A stretch of 64,000 nucleotides of DNA from Actinomadura alba (GCF_014323705.1 NZ_JABVEC010000008.1:1-64000), one strand, 5' to 3'. Shown: positions 27,196-35,509, counted from the first letter of the stretch. Numbers and translations: made by a program. The notes: generated from the letters alone by a model not told the origin.

Positions 27196-28409
27196 CTCGG
27201 AGTCGGCTCCGTGGACCTGGCGGCTCCATTCCTGCGGCGGCTCATGGGGACGACCGCGCCGGCGACTCCGACCGCTATGGCGACGATGAGCGCTCCACCC
27301 GCCATGGAGAGGGCGAGGCCCCGGCCGAAGTGATCGACCTCCTGGGGCCGGTCAATGGAGACCTGTCGGACGGCCGGCTGCGCCGGCACTCCCCCGGTCG
27401 CCCCGGTTCCGCCGGTTCCCAGTACGGCGGTGACCGCGCGCAGGGGGTTCACCAGGCCGGCTCCGGTGCCCTTCACCGTGCCGCCGTCGGCGGTCCGCTC
27501 GATGCGGTCCTTGACCTGCGCGGCGGTGAGTTTCGGGTGGTAGGCCCGCACCAGCGCCGCGGTGCCCGCGACGTACGGCGCGGCGAAACTGGTTCCGCTC
27601 TCGTTGAAGTAGGCGCCCCTCGGCCAGGTGCTGATGATGTCCTTGCCCGGGCCCGTGATGGTCACGTGCGTCTCGCTGTTGGTGAAGTCCGCAAGGGTGC
27701 CGTCCGGGTTGGTCCCGCCCACGGACATCACACCGTCATAGTTGGCGGGATAGGCCTTTTGCGCCGTCTGGTTCTTGTCCTCGAGGTTGCCCGCGGCCGC
27801 GATGATCAGCACGTCCTTGCGCTGGGCGTACTCGACGGCCGCCTTCAAATCCTCAAAATTCGGGCTCTGCGAAGACAGGTTGATGATCTTCGCGCCCAGG
27901 TCGGTCGCGCGCCTGATGCCGTTCGCGACGAAGCGGGGGTCGTCGCCTCGACCGGTCACCGCCGTCTTGATGGAGATGATCGTGGCCTCGGGTGCCACGC
28001 CCACGAACGCGATGTTGTTCCTGCGCAGGTCCTCAGCCGCGATGATGCCGGCCACTCGCGTGCCATGGCCAAGGCAGTCCTGTGGCGTTCCGCTGTTGGT
28101 GGCGTCATAGGCCTTCACGCGGCCGCGCAACTGCGGGTGAGAGCCGTCGACGCCGCTGTCGAGCACGGCCACCTTGACGCCTCGGCCACGGGTCCGATTC
28201 CACGCGTCGATGAAGTTCAGTTTCTCCTGCGGCCATGGCGGTGTCGTCATCTCGCTCGCCGGGCTGCCCGTCTGCTGCAGCGCGCACGGCGCCGCCGCGA
28301 ACCGCTGGGCTTGAGGCTGCGCCACCTGACCGGCCATCGCCGGTGGTGCCGAGCCGAGCGAGGCGAGCGCCAGGCTTCCCCCGATCGCCAACAGGCGTAC
28401 TCCGCGCAT
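27192..28409 (-). CDS. Second mycosin-like subtilisin protease
   Basis: The 405-residue S8 protease has a signal peptide ending near PPAMAG, Asp84 (AVLDSGVDGS), His115 (LGHGTRVAG) and Ser274 (SGTSFAAPYV), all canonical. A C-terminal membrane helix (about residues 365-390) is followed by an Arg-rich tail. It fits the mycosin plan, but it differs clearly in sequence from the first mycosin and is not next to eccB or eccD. It may serve the same secretion system or process the neighbouring duplicated protein. A Gly/Thr/Pro-rich linker precedes the anchor. Confidence 0.85.
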   Translation of the reverse strand: MRGVRLLAIGGSLALASLGSAPPAMAGQVAQPQAQRFAAAPCALQQTGSPASEMTTPPWPQEKLNFIDAWNRTRGRGVKVAVLDSGVDGSHPQLRGRVKAYDATNSGTPQDCLGHGTRVAGIIAAEDLRRNNIAFVGVAPEATIISIKTAVTGRGDDPRFVANGIRRATDLGAKIINLSSQSPNFEDLKAAVEYAQRKDVLIIAAAGNLEDKNQTAQKAYPANYDGVMSVGGTNPDGTLADFTNSETHVTITGPGKDIISTWPRGAYFNESGTSFAAPYVAGTAALVRAYHPKLTAAQVKDRIERTADGGTVKGTGAGLVNPLRAVTAVLGTGGTGATGGVPAQPAVRQVSIDRPQEVDHFGRGLALSMAGGALIVAIAVGVAGAVVPMSRRRNGAARSTEPTPR

Positions 28410-28489
28410 CCACGTCTCCCGAACTGTGGTCCCGTCGCACGACTTTAGAGGATCCGCATGCCTATGGCAGCGAATGTCTTCTCACCGCA

Positions 28490-30328
28490 TCATCCGATCG
28501 ATGACCGGGCAAGGATTTCGGCGGCGATTCTGGTGGCGGCAACGCGACTTCCCTCGCTGATCCGCCTCATGTCGATGGCGGCGCCGGTGGCGAGTTGCCT
28601 GTCATAGGGCACGTGCACGACCGGCATACCGCCCGCGCTCAGCATCTGACGGGCGCGCTCCAGGTCGGAGTCGACGTGCGGCGAGTGCGTCACCAACGCG
28701 ATGACCGTACGGGGCAGCAGCCCGCCGTACCCATTGCCGACCATCCATTCCAGGGTGCTCCTCGTGCTGAGCGCCCCGTCGGCGGTCCCCTGCGCCACGA
28801 TGATCTGCCCGTGGACGCCGGTGAGGATGCCCCGCTGCAGCTCCCCGAGCCCGGCGCCGCAGTCGATGACGGCCGCGGAGAAGTACCGGGTCAGGTTGCC
28901 GATGCCGGCGCGGAAGGTGTCCAGTTCGAGGTCCGTGGACACCCGGCCCGCCGTGGTGGCGGGCAGCACCCACAGGGTCTCCGCCGCCCGACCGAGGTAC
29001 GGACCCGCCTCCTCGAACGAGTTGAGCCGGACCCGGGCCAGGTCGTGCAGCGACCGTTCCGTACGCGCTCTCAGGCGCAGGGGGAGCGACCCGAGGCCGG
29101 AGTCGGCGTCGACCGCGAGCACCCGATCGCCGCGGTACTCGGCGATCAGCGCGGCGGTCAGCGCGGACACCGTGGTCTTGCCTGCACCACCGCGGATGCT
29201 CGTCACCGCGATCTGGCGGCAGGACGGGAGCGGCCGGCGGATCCAGTTGACCAGCTCGGCGAGCTGCCGTACGTCATGCGCCGCGGAGGCACCGACGGCC
29301 TTGCGCACCCCCTGGCCCATCCTGCGCATGAGCGGGTCGCCGTGCACGTTCTTGCGTACGAAGTCGTTCGTGTCGGGCGCCGCCTGCGGTGGCGCGTCGG
29401 CCGGCGGGTGCGGGTACGGAGCGGCAGGCGGGGCACCGGCCCCCTGCGCGGCGGGGTCCGCAGGATGCGGTGCCGCGGGATCCGCCGCTTGCGGTGCTCC
29501 TCCGTACTGTGCGGCCCCGTACTGTGCCGCGCCGTACGGTGCCGCTCCATACTGCGCCGCCCCATACTGCGGTGCCGGCTGATCAGACGACGGCTGAGAG
29601 CTCGGAGCCGTCTCGCTCGCCGCAGAGGACTCCGGAGACTGCGGCGATGACGGCGCGCCCCCGCCGGATCCGATGACCGAGCTGAACAGAGAGGCGTCCA
29701 GCTCGGAGGTCAGGAAGTTCCGATCCAACGCCTGCTGCGCCTGGGGCGGCTCAGCGGACGGCCAGCTCGACACGACCGGAGGCTCGGCCGGCTCCGGGGT
29801 GGGCGGGACCGGCGGCCGCTCGGCGGGCCCCTGTGGTTGCGGCCCGGTCGCGCCTCCGACAGACCATGGCGGCGCTTCGGGCTGTACGGACGGCGGCGGG
29901 GCGGGGTGGGCCGCCGCCTGGCCCAGATCGATGGGCGAGGGGTTCGGTACCGGCGTCGGCGCCGGAAAGGCGGGCGAGGGGTCCGGTCCCGGGGCCGGCG
30001 GTGGAGGAAAGGTGGGCGAGGGGTTCGTCACCTGTGCAGGCGAGGGAGTCGGTGCCGGCACAGGCGTCGGGGCCGGAGCCGGGGTCGGGATCGGAGCCGG
30101 GGTCGGGGCCGGGAAGGCGGGCGAGGGGGCATCGAACCCGGCCGCGGGGGCCTCGAACTGGGCCGGCGATACCGGTGAGGGAACGGCGGGTGCCGGCATC
30201 GCGGCCGCCTGCGGCGTGACCGGGCCGGCGGCGGGCGAGCCTGAAGCGGGTGAGCTGGGGGTCACCAACCCGGCACGGGCGACGCCGAGATCGCTCAGCA
30301 CGGCGTGTTGCCAGTTGTAACCCGACAT
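28490..30328 (-). CDS. MinD/ParA-like ATPase with proline-rich N-terminus (EspI-like)
   Basis: The 612-residue protein has about 300 residues of Pro/Ala-rich low-complexity sequence, including a tandem QYGAAPYGAA run. A MinD/ParA-type ATPase domain follows, with a deviant Walker A (SIRGGAGKTTVSAL, about residue 380) and VLAVDADSGLG as Walker A'. The layout matches EspI of ESX-1 and related CpsD/MinD-like proteins in type VII loci, which regulate secretion in response to ATP. The second ATG is preferred because GGGAGG is six bases from it and only three from the first. Confidence 0.8.
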   Translation of the reverse strand: MSGYNWQHAVLSDLGVARAGLVTPSSPASGSPAAGPVTPQAAAMPAPAVPSPVSPAQFEAPAAGFDAPSPAFPAPTPAPIPTPAPAPTPVPAPTPSPAQVTNPSPTFPPPPAPGPDPSPAFPAPTPVPNPSPIDLGQAAAHPAPPPSVQPEAPPWSVGGATGPQPQGPAERPPVPPTPEPAEPPVVSSWPSAEPPQAQQALDRNFLTSELDASLFSSVIGSGGGAPSSPQSPESSAASETAPSSQPSSDQPAPQYGAAQYGAAPYGAAQYGAAQYGGAPQAADPAAPHPADPAAQGAGAPPAAPYPHPPADAPPQAAPDTNDFVRKNVHGDPLMRRMGQGVRKAVGASAAHDVRQLAELVNWIRRPLPSCRQIAVTSIRGGAGKTTVSALTAALIAEYRGDRVLAVDADSGLGSLPLRLRARTERSLHDLARVRLNSFEEAGPYLGRAAETLWVLPATTAGRVSTDLELDTFRAGIGNLTRYFSAAVIDCGAGLGELQRGILTGVHGQIIVAQGTADGALSTRSTLEWMVGNGYGGLLPRTVIALVTHSPHVDSDLERARQMLSAGGMPVVHVPYDRQLATGAAIDMRRISEGSRVAATRIAAEILARSSIG

Positions 30329-30510
30329 CATCCCCCTCCCACGAACCGCACGGCGGTACGGACGCTACGGTATCCAAGCCCCGGCATCTTGACGATCGCC
30401 GGGAACGCCGGAACCGATCCTCTGCGGCGCCGATCCGCGGCGCCCGCGCAGGACCGCCGGCCGACGAACGCACGGCCCCGCCACGCTCACGGCGAACGGG
30501 CCGGAACGCG

Positions 30511-30550
30511 GACGGGCCCTGACACCCGCTGCGGGTGGTCAGGGCCCGTC
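30511..30550 (-). terminator. Long hairpin terminator of the sulfur operon
   Basis: GACGGGCCCTGAC pairs with GTCAGGGCCCGTC, continued by ACCCGC pairing with GCGGGT after a one-base bulge. It lies 18 bases beyond the stop codon of the leftward DUF1416 gene and is the strongest terminator-like hairpin in the window. Confidence 0.85.
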
Positions 30551-30567
30551 GTGCGATCGATGTGACG

Positions 30568-30876
30568 TCAGATGGCCACCTCGACGGCGGCCACCTCTCC
30601 GATCGCCGCTGTGATCGAGGAGTCGATGCTCACACCGCCGGGGGCGAGTACGCGGATGGTCCAGTCACCGGGAGCGGCGAAGAACCGGAAGATCCCCTCA
30701 TCACTGGTGACGACCTCGCCGGTGAACTCGCCGGTCGAGTCCAGCAGACGTGCGTAGGCACCGGCCACCGGGACGTCGCCGCGAACGACCGTGCCCTGGA
30801 TGACCGCCTCTCTCGCCAGATCGACCGTCGCCGGTAGATGCGCCGTCTGGGCGGGCGCTGCGCAGCCCTGGGTCAT
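30568..30876 (-). CDS. sseC: DUF1416 protein (SseC-like, sulfurtransferase partner)
   Basis: The 102-residue protein is a small beta-sandwich of the DUF1416 family, as in mycobacterial SseC, which is always encoded after a CysA-type thiosulfate sulfurtransferase. It has one Cys near the start (MTQGCAAP). Its carboxypeptidase-regulatory-like pattern (IQGTVVRGDVPVAGAYARL) is clear. Its molecular role is not established. It follows the sulfurtransferase by about 50 bases. Confidence 0.85.
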   Translation of the reverse strand: MTQGCAAPAQTAHLPATVDLAREAVIQGTVVRGDVPVAGAYARLLDSTGEFTGEVVTSDEGIFRFFAAPGDWTIRVLAPGGVSIDSSITAAIGEVAAVEVAI

Positions 30877-30928
30877 TGTTCTCTCCTTCTCCGCCGGGCG
30901 GCGGGTCTGTCCGCCGAGCCGACAGGTG

Positions 30929-31768
30929 TTACTTGGCTTCGCCGAGCTCGATGGGGACGCCGATCAGTGAGCCGTACTCGGTCCACGATCCGTCGTAGTT
31001 CTTCACGTCCGACAGGCCGAGCAGCTGGCTCAGCGCGAACCACGTGTGGGATGAGCGCTCACCGATCCGGCAGTAGGCGATGGTGGCCTTGCTCAGATCG
31101 ACGCCGGCCTCGCCGTAGATCTCGCGAAGCTCCTCGTCGGACTTGAAGGTGCCGTCGTCGTTGGCCGCCTTGGACCACGGAATGCTGCGCGCGGTCGGGA
31201 TGTGACCGCCTCGCTGTGCCTGCTCCTGCGGCAGGTGCGCCGGGGCGAGCAGTTTGCCGCTGAACTCGTCGGGCGAGCGCACGTCGACGAGGTTCTTGGT
31301 GCCGATCGCGTCGACGACCTCGTCGCGGAAGGCGCGGATGGCCAGGTCCTGCGGCTTGGCCTTGTAGTCGGTCGCGGGCCTCGACGGGACATCCTTGACC
31401 AGCTCGCGGGAGTCGAGCTCCCACTTCTTGCGGCCGCCGTCGAGAAGCTTCACGTTCTGGTGCCCGTACAACTTGAAATACCAGTACGCGTAGGCGGCGA
31501 ACCAGTTGTTGTTGCCGCCGTAGAGGATCACCAGGTCGTCGTTGGCGATGCCCTTGCCGGAGAGCAGCTGCTCGAAACCGGTCTGGTCGACGAAGTCACG
31601 GCGGACGGGATCCTGCAGCTCCGTCTTCCAGTCGATCTTCACAGCGCCACGGATGTGGCCCTTGTCGTAGGCGCTTACGTCCTCATCGACCTCGACGAGG
31701 ACCAGCCCCGGGTCGTCGAGATGGGTCTCAGCCCAATCGGCGTCCACGAGGACGTCGGAGCGACTCAT
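30929..31768 (-). CDS. cysA: Thiosulfate sulfurtransferase, two-domain rhodanese (CysA/SseA type)
   Basis: The 279-residue cytoplasmic enzyme has two rhodanese domains. The C-terminal domain carries the active-site Cys in YCRIGERSSHTW (about residue 233); the N-terminal domain has ILYGGNNNWFAAY with no Cys, as expected. It transfers sulfane sulfur from thiosulfate to thiophilic acceptors and corresponds to CysA2/CysA3 of M. tuberculosis. It overlaps the DUF4395 gene upstream by four bases. The operon is led by a Cys leader peptide, so cysteine-responsive attenuation is likely. Confidence 0.92.
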   Translation of the reverse strand: MSRSDVLVDADWAETHLDDPGLVLVEVDEDVSAYDKGHIRGAVKIDWKTELQDPVRRDFVDQTGFEQLLSGKGIANDDLVILYGGNNNWFAAYAYWYFKLYGHQNVKLLDGGRKKWELDSRELVKDVPSRPATDYKAKPQDLAIRAFRDEVVDAIGTKNLVDVRSPDEFSGKLLAPAHLPQEQAQRGGHIPTARSIPWSKAANDDGTFKSDEELREIYGEAGVDLSKATIAYCRIGERSSHTWFALSQLLGLSDVKNYDGSWTEYGSLIGVPIELGEAK

Positions 31769-32202
31769 GCGGGAACCTCCCTGTTGGAGCGTTTACTTGG
31801 AAAAACGCGGCGGATCAGCAGATACATCTCACAGCCGAGGCAGAACCCGAACGCCGCGTTCAGGAACGCCGCCCCCAGCGCGAGGGCGGTGGCGCCGGCG
31901 CCGAGCCACTCGAGTCCCAGCGCGTATCCCGCCACGCCCACGAGCGCGAAGGCGAGCCCCACGCCCTGGGCGAACCTGGGCGGAGCCTCGGCCTCGAGTT
32001 CCCGCGGTGGACCGATCCTGGGCCGTACGAGGGCCTTGTAGATCAGCCCGTACGGCGCGTGGCGCAGCCCCAGTACGGCTCCGACCGCGAACACCACGGC
32101 TTGGACGGCCAGCACCACCCAGCTGCCGGTCACCAGGACCGCGATCAGCACCACGGTGGTGAGAGCCGCACTGAATCGCTGTCCACGTGGGTCGACCTGC
32201 AT
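31765..32202 (-). CDS. DUF4395 membrane protein
   Basis: The 145-residue protein has about four membrane helices and ends with AFGFCLGCEMYLLIRRVF, the Cys-x-x-Cys signature at the end of DUF4395 proteins. The family is found beside rhodanese and thioredoxin genes. I infer a membrane partner that handles thiol or sulfane sulfur. It is the first structural gene after the leader peptide and overlaps the sulfurtransferase start. Confidence 0.85.
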   Translation of the reverse strand: MQVDPRGQRFSAALTTVVLIAVLVTGSWVVLAVQAVVFAVGAVLGLRHAPYGLIYKALVRPRIGPPRELEAEAPPRFAQGVGLAFALVGVAGYALGLEWLGAGATALALGAAFLNAAFGFCLGCEMYLLIRRVFPSKRSNREVPA

Positions 32203-32313
32203 GGGATCGCTCCTGAGGAAGATCGCTCCTAAAGTGAGCGGAGTGCGTGCGAGCTGTGGAGGCCGGGCCGGGAGAGAAACTCCTCGGGCGGCTCGACGAG
32301 CGGGCTCGATGCC

Positions 32314-32379
32314 TCAGACAGTGCGACAGAGCGAGGTCGCCACGCGGCAGAAATCGACCGCGCGGCGCTTCGTGAGCAT
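32314..32379 (-). CDS. 21-residue cysteine leader peptide upstream of the sulfur operon
   Basis: The frame encodes a Met start, a basic KRRAVDFCRVATSLCRTV core and a stop. The two Cys-Arg pairs match the pattern of actinobacterial 'putative leader peptides' placed before sulfur genes. ATG follows a GGACAGAG site. It ends about 110 bases before the DUF4395 start. Slow translation at the Cys codons during cysteine shortage could alter transcription or translation downstream. The intervening DNA has two direct copies of GGAGCGATC but no obvious pair of competing hairpins, so Rho-type control is as likely as a classical attenuator. Confidence 0.85.
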   Translation of the reverse strand: MLTKRRAVDFCRVATSLCRTV

Positions 32380-32529
32380 CTGCTCTGTCCAGTGACGCAC
32401 GGACCCGATGCTAGGTCCGTTTTCGTCCACTGTCACTTCTGTCTCGTGTTCCGAGATAGTGACGGTCTCGTTCACGCGGGCATTTCACCGCTTTCGGGTA
32501 CCCGAGCCGGCACCCGATCGGGCGTCGGC

Positions 32530-32949
32530 TCAGGACCGGATCGCCTCTCCGAGCGCCGCGATGACCTCGGCCTTGCGGGGCTGCCCGGAGGCGCGCTGGA
32601 CCACTCGGCCGGCCGCGTCGAGGACGAGGGAGGTCGGGGTGCGCACGACGTTGAGCCGCCGCACGAGATCGAGCCTGCTCTCAGCGTCGATCTCGATGTG
32701 GGTCACCCCGTCGACCATCCCGGCGACTTCGCCGAGTACGCGCCTGGTGGCCCGGCAGGGGGCACAGAACGCCGACGAGAACTGCACCAGGGTCGCCCGC
32801 GGCCCGAGCGGGGCGCCGAGATCGGCGGCGTCCAGTTCCACGGCATCCCCAGACGATGGTGGGCGGAGCGCACCGTCACGGCGCCGCCGGATCAGTCCGA
32901 ACGCCGTGGCCACCACGAGGACCGCTGCCGCGACCAGTGCTCCCGTCAT
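32530..32949 (-). CDS. Membrane-anchored thioredoxin-like protein (ThiX-like)
   Basis: The 139-residue protein has an N-terminal hydrophobic anchor (GALVAAAVLVVATAFGLI) followed by a positively charged RRRRDG, which suggests the domain faces the cytoplasm. The thioredoxin fold has a CAPC active site (SAFCAPCRATR) and a cis-Pro loop (VVRTPTSLV). CAPC differs from the standard CGPC. It occupies the place of M. tuberculosis thiX next to the sulfurtransferase genes. GAGGAGG is rather far (14 bases) from the ATG. Confidence 0.85.
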   Translation of the reverse strand: MTGALVAAAVLVVATAFGLIRRRRDGALRPPSSGDAVELDAADLGAPLGPRATLVQFSSAFCAPCRATRRVLGEVAGMVDGVTHIEIDAESRLDLVRRLNVVRTPTSLVLDAAGRVVQRASGQPRKAEVIAALGEAIRS

Positions 32950-32979
32950 CGCCGTTCACAGTACCTCCTCACGCCGGGG

Positions 32980-33684
32980 TCACTGCGGCGGGGAGATCGT
33001 GAGCAGCATGCGGCCGTCGAGGGTCCGGATCTCGAAGCCCTTCAGCTGATCCCGCGTGATCATCGTTGAGCCGTAGAAGGTCGCGTAGCCCGAGTAGACG
33101 ACCTGCCAGCCCCCGGCGATGTCCCGCCGGCCGTCCTTGCCCACCGCCATGATCTGGCACCGCGTGCCGGGCGGCGCGCCGTTCAACCGGATCGCCACCG
33201 CTGTGCCCCACGCCTTGCCGTCGATGCCGACCTGGGCCGACACGTGAGTCCGCGGATCCGTCGCGCTGACCTGCTCGGCGGCGACCGGAGGAGCCGAGGG
33301 CACCCCCGTGGGGGGCCGCACCTCGGCGCCGCCACTCCAGGCCAGCCCGCCGAGCACACCGATGACCAGGATGATCGCGGCGGCCGCGGCCTGCGGCGCC
33401 CAGCGCCGGATCCGGCCGTGCCGCCGCCCCGCGGCGGCCGCGATCAGCGCCTCGAGCGGCGGCTCCGGAGGCGCCGCCACCTGCGTGATCTGCGCTTCGT
33501 CGACCCGGCCGAGCAGTGCGGGCAGCGAGGCGAGGCCGGCCAGCTCGTCACGGCAGAAGGGGCAGGTGGTCAGGTGCGCCTCGACCACGCTGCGCTCCGC
33601 CGGATCGATCGCGCCCAGGACATAGACGCCGAGCGAGGTCCGTACCTCATCGCAACCGGGCGCCCGCCCCCACTCAGACCTCAT
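32980..33684 (-). CDS. Zinc anti-sigma factor with one membrane helix (RslA-like)
   Basis: The 234-residue protein has an N-terminal zinc-binding anti-sigma domain with H-x3-C-x2-C (HLTTCPFCRDELA). One membrane helix lies near residues 100-122, followed by an extracytoplasmic RskA-like beta domain. ZAS proteins bind and silence the cognate ECF sigma factor, and loss of zinc or disulphide formation can release it. The ATG overlaps the sigma gene stop (ATGA), which sets the start. An arrangement like SigL-RslA is the nearest match I know. Confidence 0.88.
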   Translation of the reverse strand: MRSEWGRAPGCDEVRTSLGVYVLGAIDPAERSVVEAHLTTCPFCRDELAGLASLPALLGRVDEAQITQVAAPPEPPLEALIAAAAGRRHGRIRRWAPQAAAAAIILVIGVLGGLAWSGGAEVRPPTGVPSAPPVAAEQVSATDPRTHVSAQVGIDGKAWGTAVAIRLNGAPPGTRCQIMAVGKDGRRDIAGGWQVVYSGYATFYGSTMITRDQLKGFEIRTLDGRMLLTISPPQ

Positions 33685-34205
33685 GGCGCCAACCCCCGCT
33701 CCTCCAATGCGAGCTTCAGAGCACGCAGCGCGTAATAGGTCCGGGACTTCACGGTGCCCGGTGGGATGCCGAGCACCTTCGCCGTATCGGCCACCGAGCG
33801 ACCGTGATAGTACGTCTCGACGATCACCGCGCGGTGCGACGGGCTCAGGTCGGCGAGCGCCTCCGCGACCGTCCAGGATTCGAGCGCCCGGTCGATGTCG
33901 TCCGAACCGGGCAGCGCGGCGAGCGTCGCCTGGCCGTCGTCGATCGGCAGGTGCCGTCCGCCCCTGGCGACCCGCGCCCGGTGCGCGTCCACCACGAGAT
34001 TGCGCACCACGGTGAACAGCCACGGCCGTACCGGACGCTTGGCGAGCGCCTCGGGGTGCCGCCAGGCGCGCAGGAGCGTCTCCTGTACGACGTCCTCCGC
34101 CTGCTGGTGATCGCCGCCGGTCAGTCTCAGCGCATAGCCGAGGAGCGGCCCGCCGTGCTCGGCGTAAAGCGCGCGGAGTAGACGCTCGTCCGGGGATGTT
34201 CCCAC
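33681..34205 (-). CDS. ECF (RpoE-type) sigma factor, SigL-like
   Basis: The 174-residue protein has sigma region 2 (AEDVVQETLLRAWRHPEAL) and region 4 (ADLSPSHRAVIVETYYHGRS...GIPPGTVKSRTYYALRAL) only, the ECF plan. It pairs with the overlapping anti-sigma gene. The GTG start lacks a ribosome binding site, so the mRNA may be leaderless. The pair is inserted between the thioredoxin and lmeA genes relative to the mycobacterial order. Confidence 0.9.
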   Translation of the reverse strand: MGTSPDERLLRALYAEHGGPLLGYALRLTGGDHQQAEDVVQETLLRAWRHPEALAKRPVRPWLFTVVRNLVVDAHRARVARGGRHLPIDDGQATLAALPGSDDIDRALESWTVAEALADLSPSHRAVIVETYYHGRSVADTAKVLGIPPGTVKSRTYYALRALKLALEERGLAP

Positions 34206-34324
34206 GCTTGTGACACGTACACGGAGACGGTCTGGTTCACAAGGGGACCCACCGTGATCTGGACGGCCCGGGCCGATCGGCAGACCGACCGCAGGCGCGC
34301 GGCTGCCCGCCGACGGCTCGCCGG

Positions 34325-35026
34325 CTAGGACTTGGAGAGGTTCTCGAGCTTGACGTCGTCGACCGTGGCCGCGACTCGCAGACCCTGCGGGGTCACCTCG
34401 ATGTCACTGAGCCGTGCCCCCATGGGGAGCAGATTCCGGGACGGGATGACGAACGTGTACCGCTCCCGCAGGGTCGCCAGCGGTATCCGCGCGCTGCCGC
34501 TGCTGACCGACTGCGGGGTCACCGCGATGCCCTGGGGGGTCGCCTTGATCGAGGCGACCAGGTCGCCGGACACCCGGACTCCGAGGAACGACCCGGCGAC
34601 CCGAGCCTGCAGGTTGGACCCGCTCGCCGAGATGTCCCGCACGTCCCGGGGGGCGTACTTCTGTACGACCGAATAGGGCACGAGCGCCGAGGCCGTCGCG
34701 TTCCGTACGGCGATCTGGGAGCTGTTGCCGTTGACCACGTCGGCGAGCGGCGCCTGGACGCCGGTCAGCCGCAATGAGGCGTCGTTCACCGTGACGTTCT
34801 GCTCGGTCCAGTTTCCGAGGGTGACGTCGATCCGGTCGTACTCGCCACCGATGGCCTGGGTGAGGAACGGGAAGCCGTGGATGTCGACCTTCGGTCTGGC
34901 GTCGAGCCGGTACTGCGTGGCCACCTGCTTGGCGATCTCGTCCTCTGCCATGCGGACGCCCAGGCGATCGGCGACGATGACACCGCCGATCAGCAGCAGG
35001 AGGATCACGACCAGTACCTTGCGCAT
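34325..35026 (-). CDS. lmeA: LmeA-type DUF2993 envelope protein
   Basis: The 233-residue protein starts with a membrane anchor or signal helix (KVLVVILLLLIGGVIVADRL). It continues as a DUF2993 (TULIP-like) domain with the family's HGFPFLTQAIGGEYDRI segment. Mycobacterial LmeA (Rv0817c) binds phospholipid and is needed for full-length mannan; this gene sits in the matching position next to glnR and mshD. ATG 35026 is chosen because GAGGAG lies just before it and would be inside the frame if ATG 35038 were used. Confidence 0.87.
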   Translation of the reverse strand: MRKVLVVILLLLIGGVIVADRLGVRMAEDEIAKQVATQYRLDARPKVDIHGFPFLTQAIGGEYDRIDVTLGNWTEQNVTVNDASLRLTGVQAPLADVVNGNSSQIAVRNATASALVPYSVVQKYAPRDVRDISASGSNLQARVAGSFLGVRVSGDLVASIKATPQGIAVTPQSVSSGSARIPLATLRERYTFVIPSRNLLPMGARLSDIEVTPQGLRVAATVDDVKLENLSKS

Positions 35027-35160
35027 GTCACTCCTCATGCGGGAACAATCCGTCAGCGGCCCACCCTAGCGACGCCACCGACCGATCGAGTCACGCCGTG
35101 GATCGAGATTCACGCCGGTCGTCATACCAGTGAATGACCTCGCCAGATGAGCGGACGATC

Positions 35161-35415
35161 TCAGCCGCCCGCGAAGGGCGGCAGAACCTCCACGGTGCCG
35201 CCTTCGGGCAGCGCGACGCCCTCGTGGGCACGGGTGCCGACGGGATCGCCGTCGATCAGGAACGAACTCAGGGCGACCACCCGGCCGAAGTCCGCTCCGC
35301 GCCGCTCCCCGGCGGCTCGCAGCGCCTCGGCGAGCGTCGGCGCGTCGTACGGCTCCTCGCTCGTCCCCGCCGCTTCGCGGGCGGCCGCCCAGTACCTGAT
35401 CGTGCCCTTGGCCAT
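35161..35415 (-). CDS. MoaD/ThiS-family sulfur carrier protein
   Basis: The 84-residue ubiquitin-fold protein ends in the characteristic Gly-Gly (LPPFAGG), the site that is adenylated and thiocarboxylated. It starts MAKGTIRYWAAAREAAG, close to MoaD of molybdopterin synthase. No moaE or molybdenum genes are nearby, so a role in molybdopterin or in another sulfur-transfer route served by the sulfurtransferase next door stays open. Ribosome binding site is weak; GTG 35421 is the alternative start. Confidence 0.85.
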   Translation of the reverse strand: MAKGTIRYWAAAREAAGTSEEPYDAPTLAEALRAAGERRGADFGRVVALSSFLIDGDPVGTRAHEGVALPEGGTVEVLPPFAGG

Positions 35416-35428
35416 AGGCACAGGATCT

Positions 35429-35447
35429 CATTACGGCATCCGTAATG
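35429..35447. promoter_or_regulatory. Perfect inverted repeat just upstream of the MoaD-like gene
   Basis: CATTACGG and CCGTAATG (8-bp arms, 3-base spacer) lie 14 bases before the ATG of the MoaD-like gene, in the divergent region with glnR. This is a good dimer operator shape and position. The binding regulator is unknown. Confidence 0.5.
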
Positions 35448-35476
35448 ATCCGGACGTACCCGGCCATTGTGTGTAC

Positions 35477-35509
35477 GGATCCCTCGGATATCCTCGTCAC
35501 GAGGGATCC
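35477..35509. promoter_or_regulatory. 10-bp inverted repeat in the moaD-glnR spacer
   Basis: GGATCCCTCG and CGAGGGATCC are separated by 13 bases containing GATATCC. It lies about 55 bases upstream of glnR and may be an operator or a 5' leader hairpin. A TTGACG box that could be a -35 element follows at 35532-35537. Confidence 0.4.
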
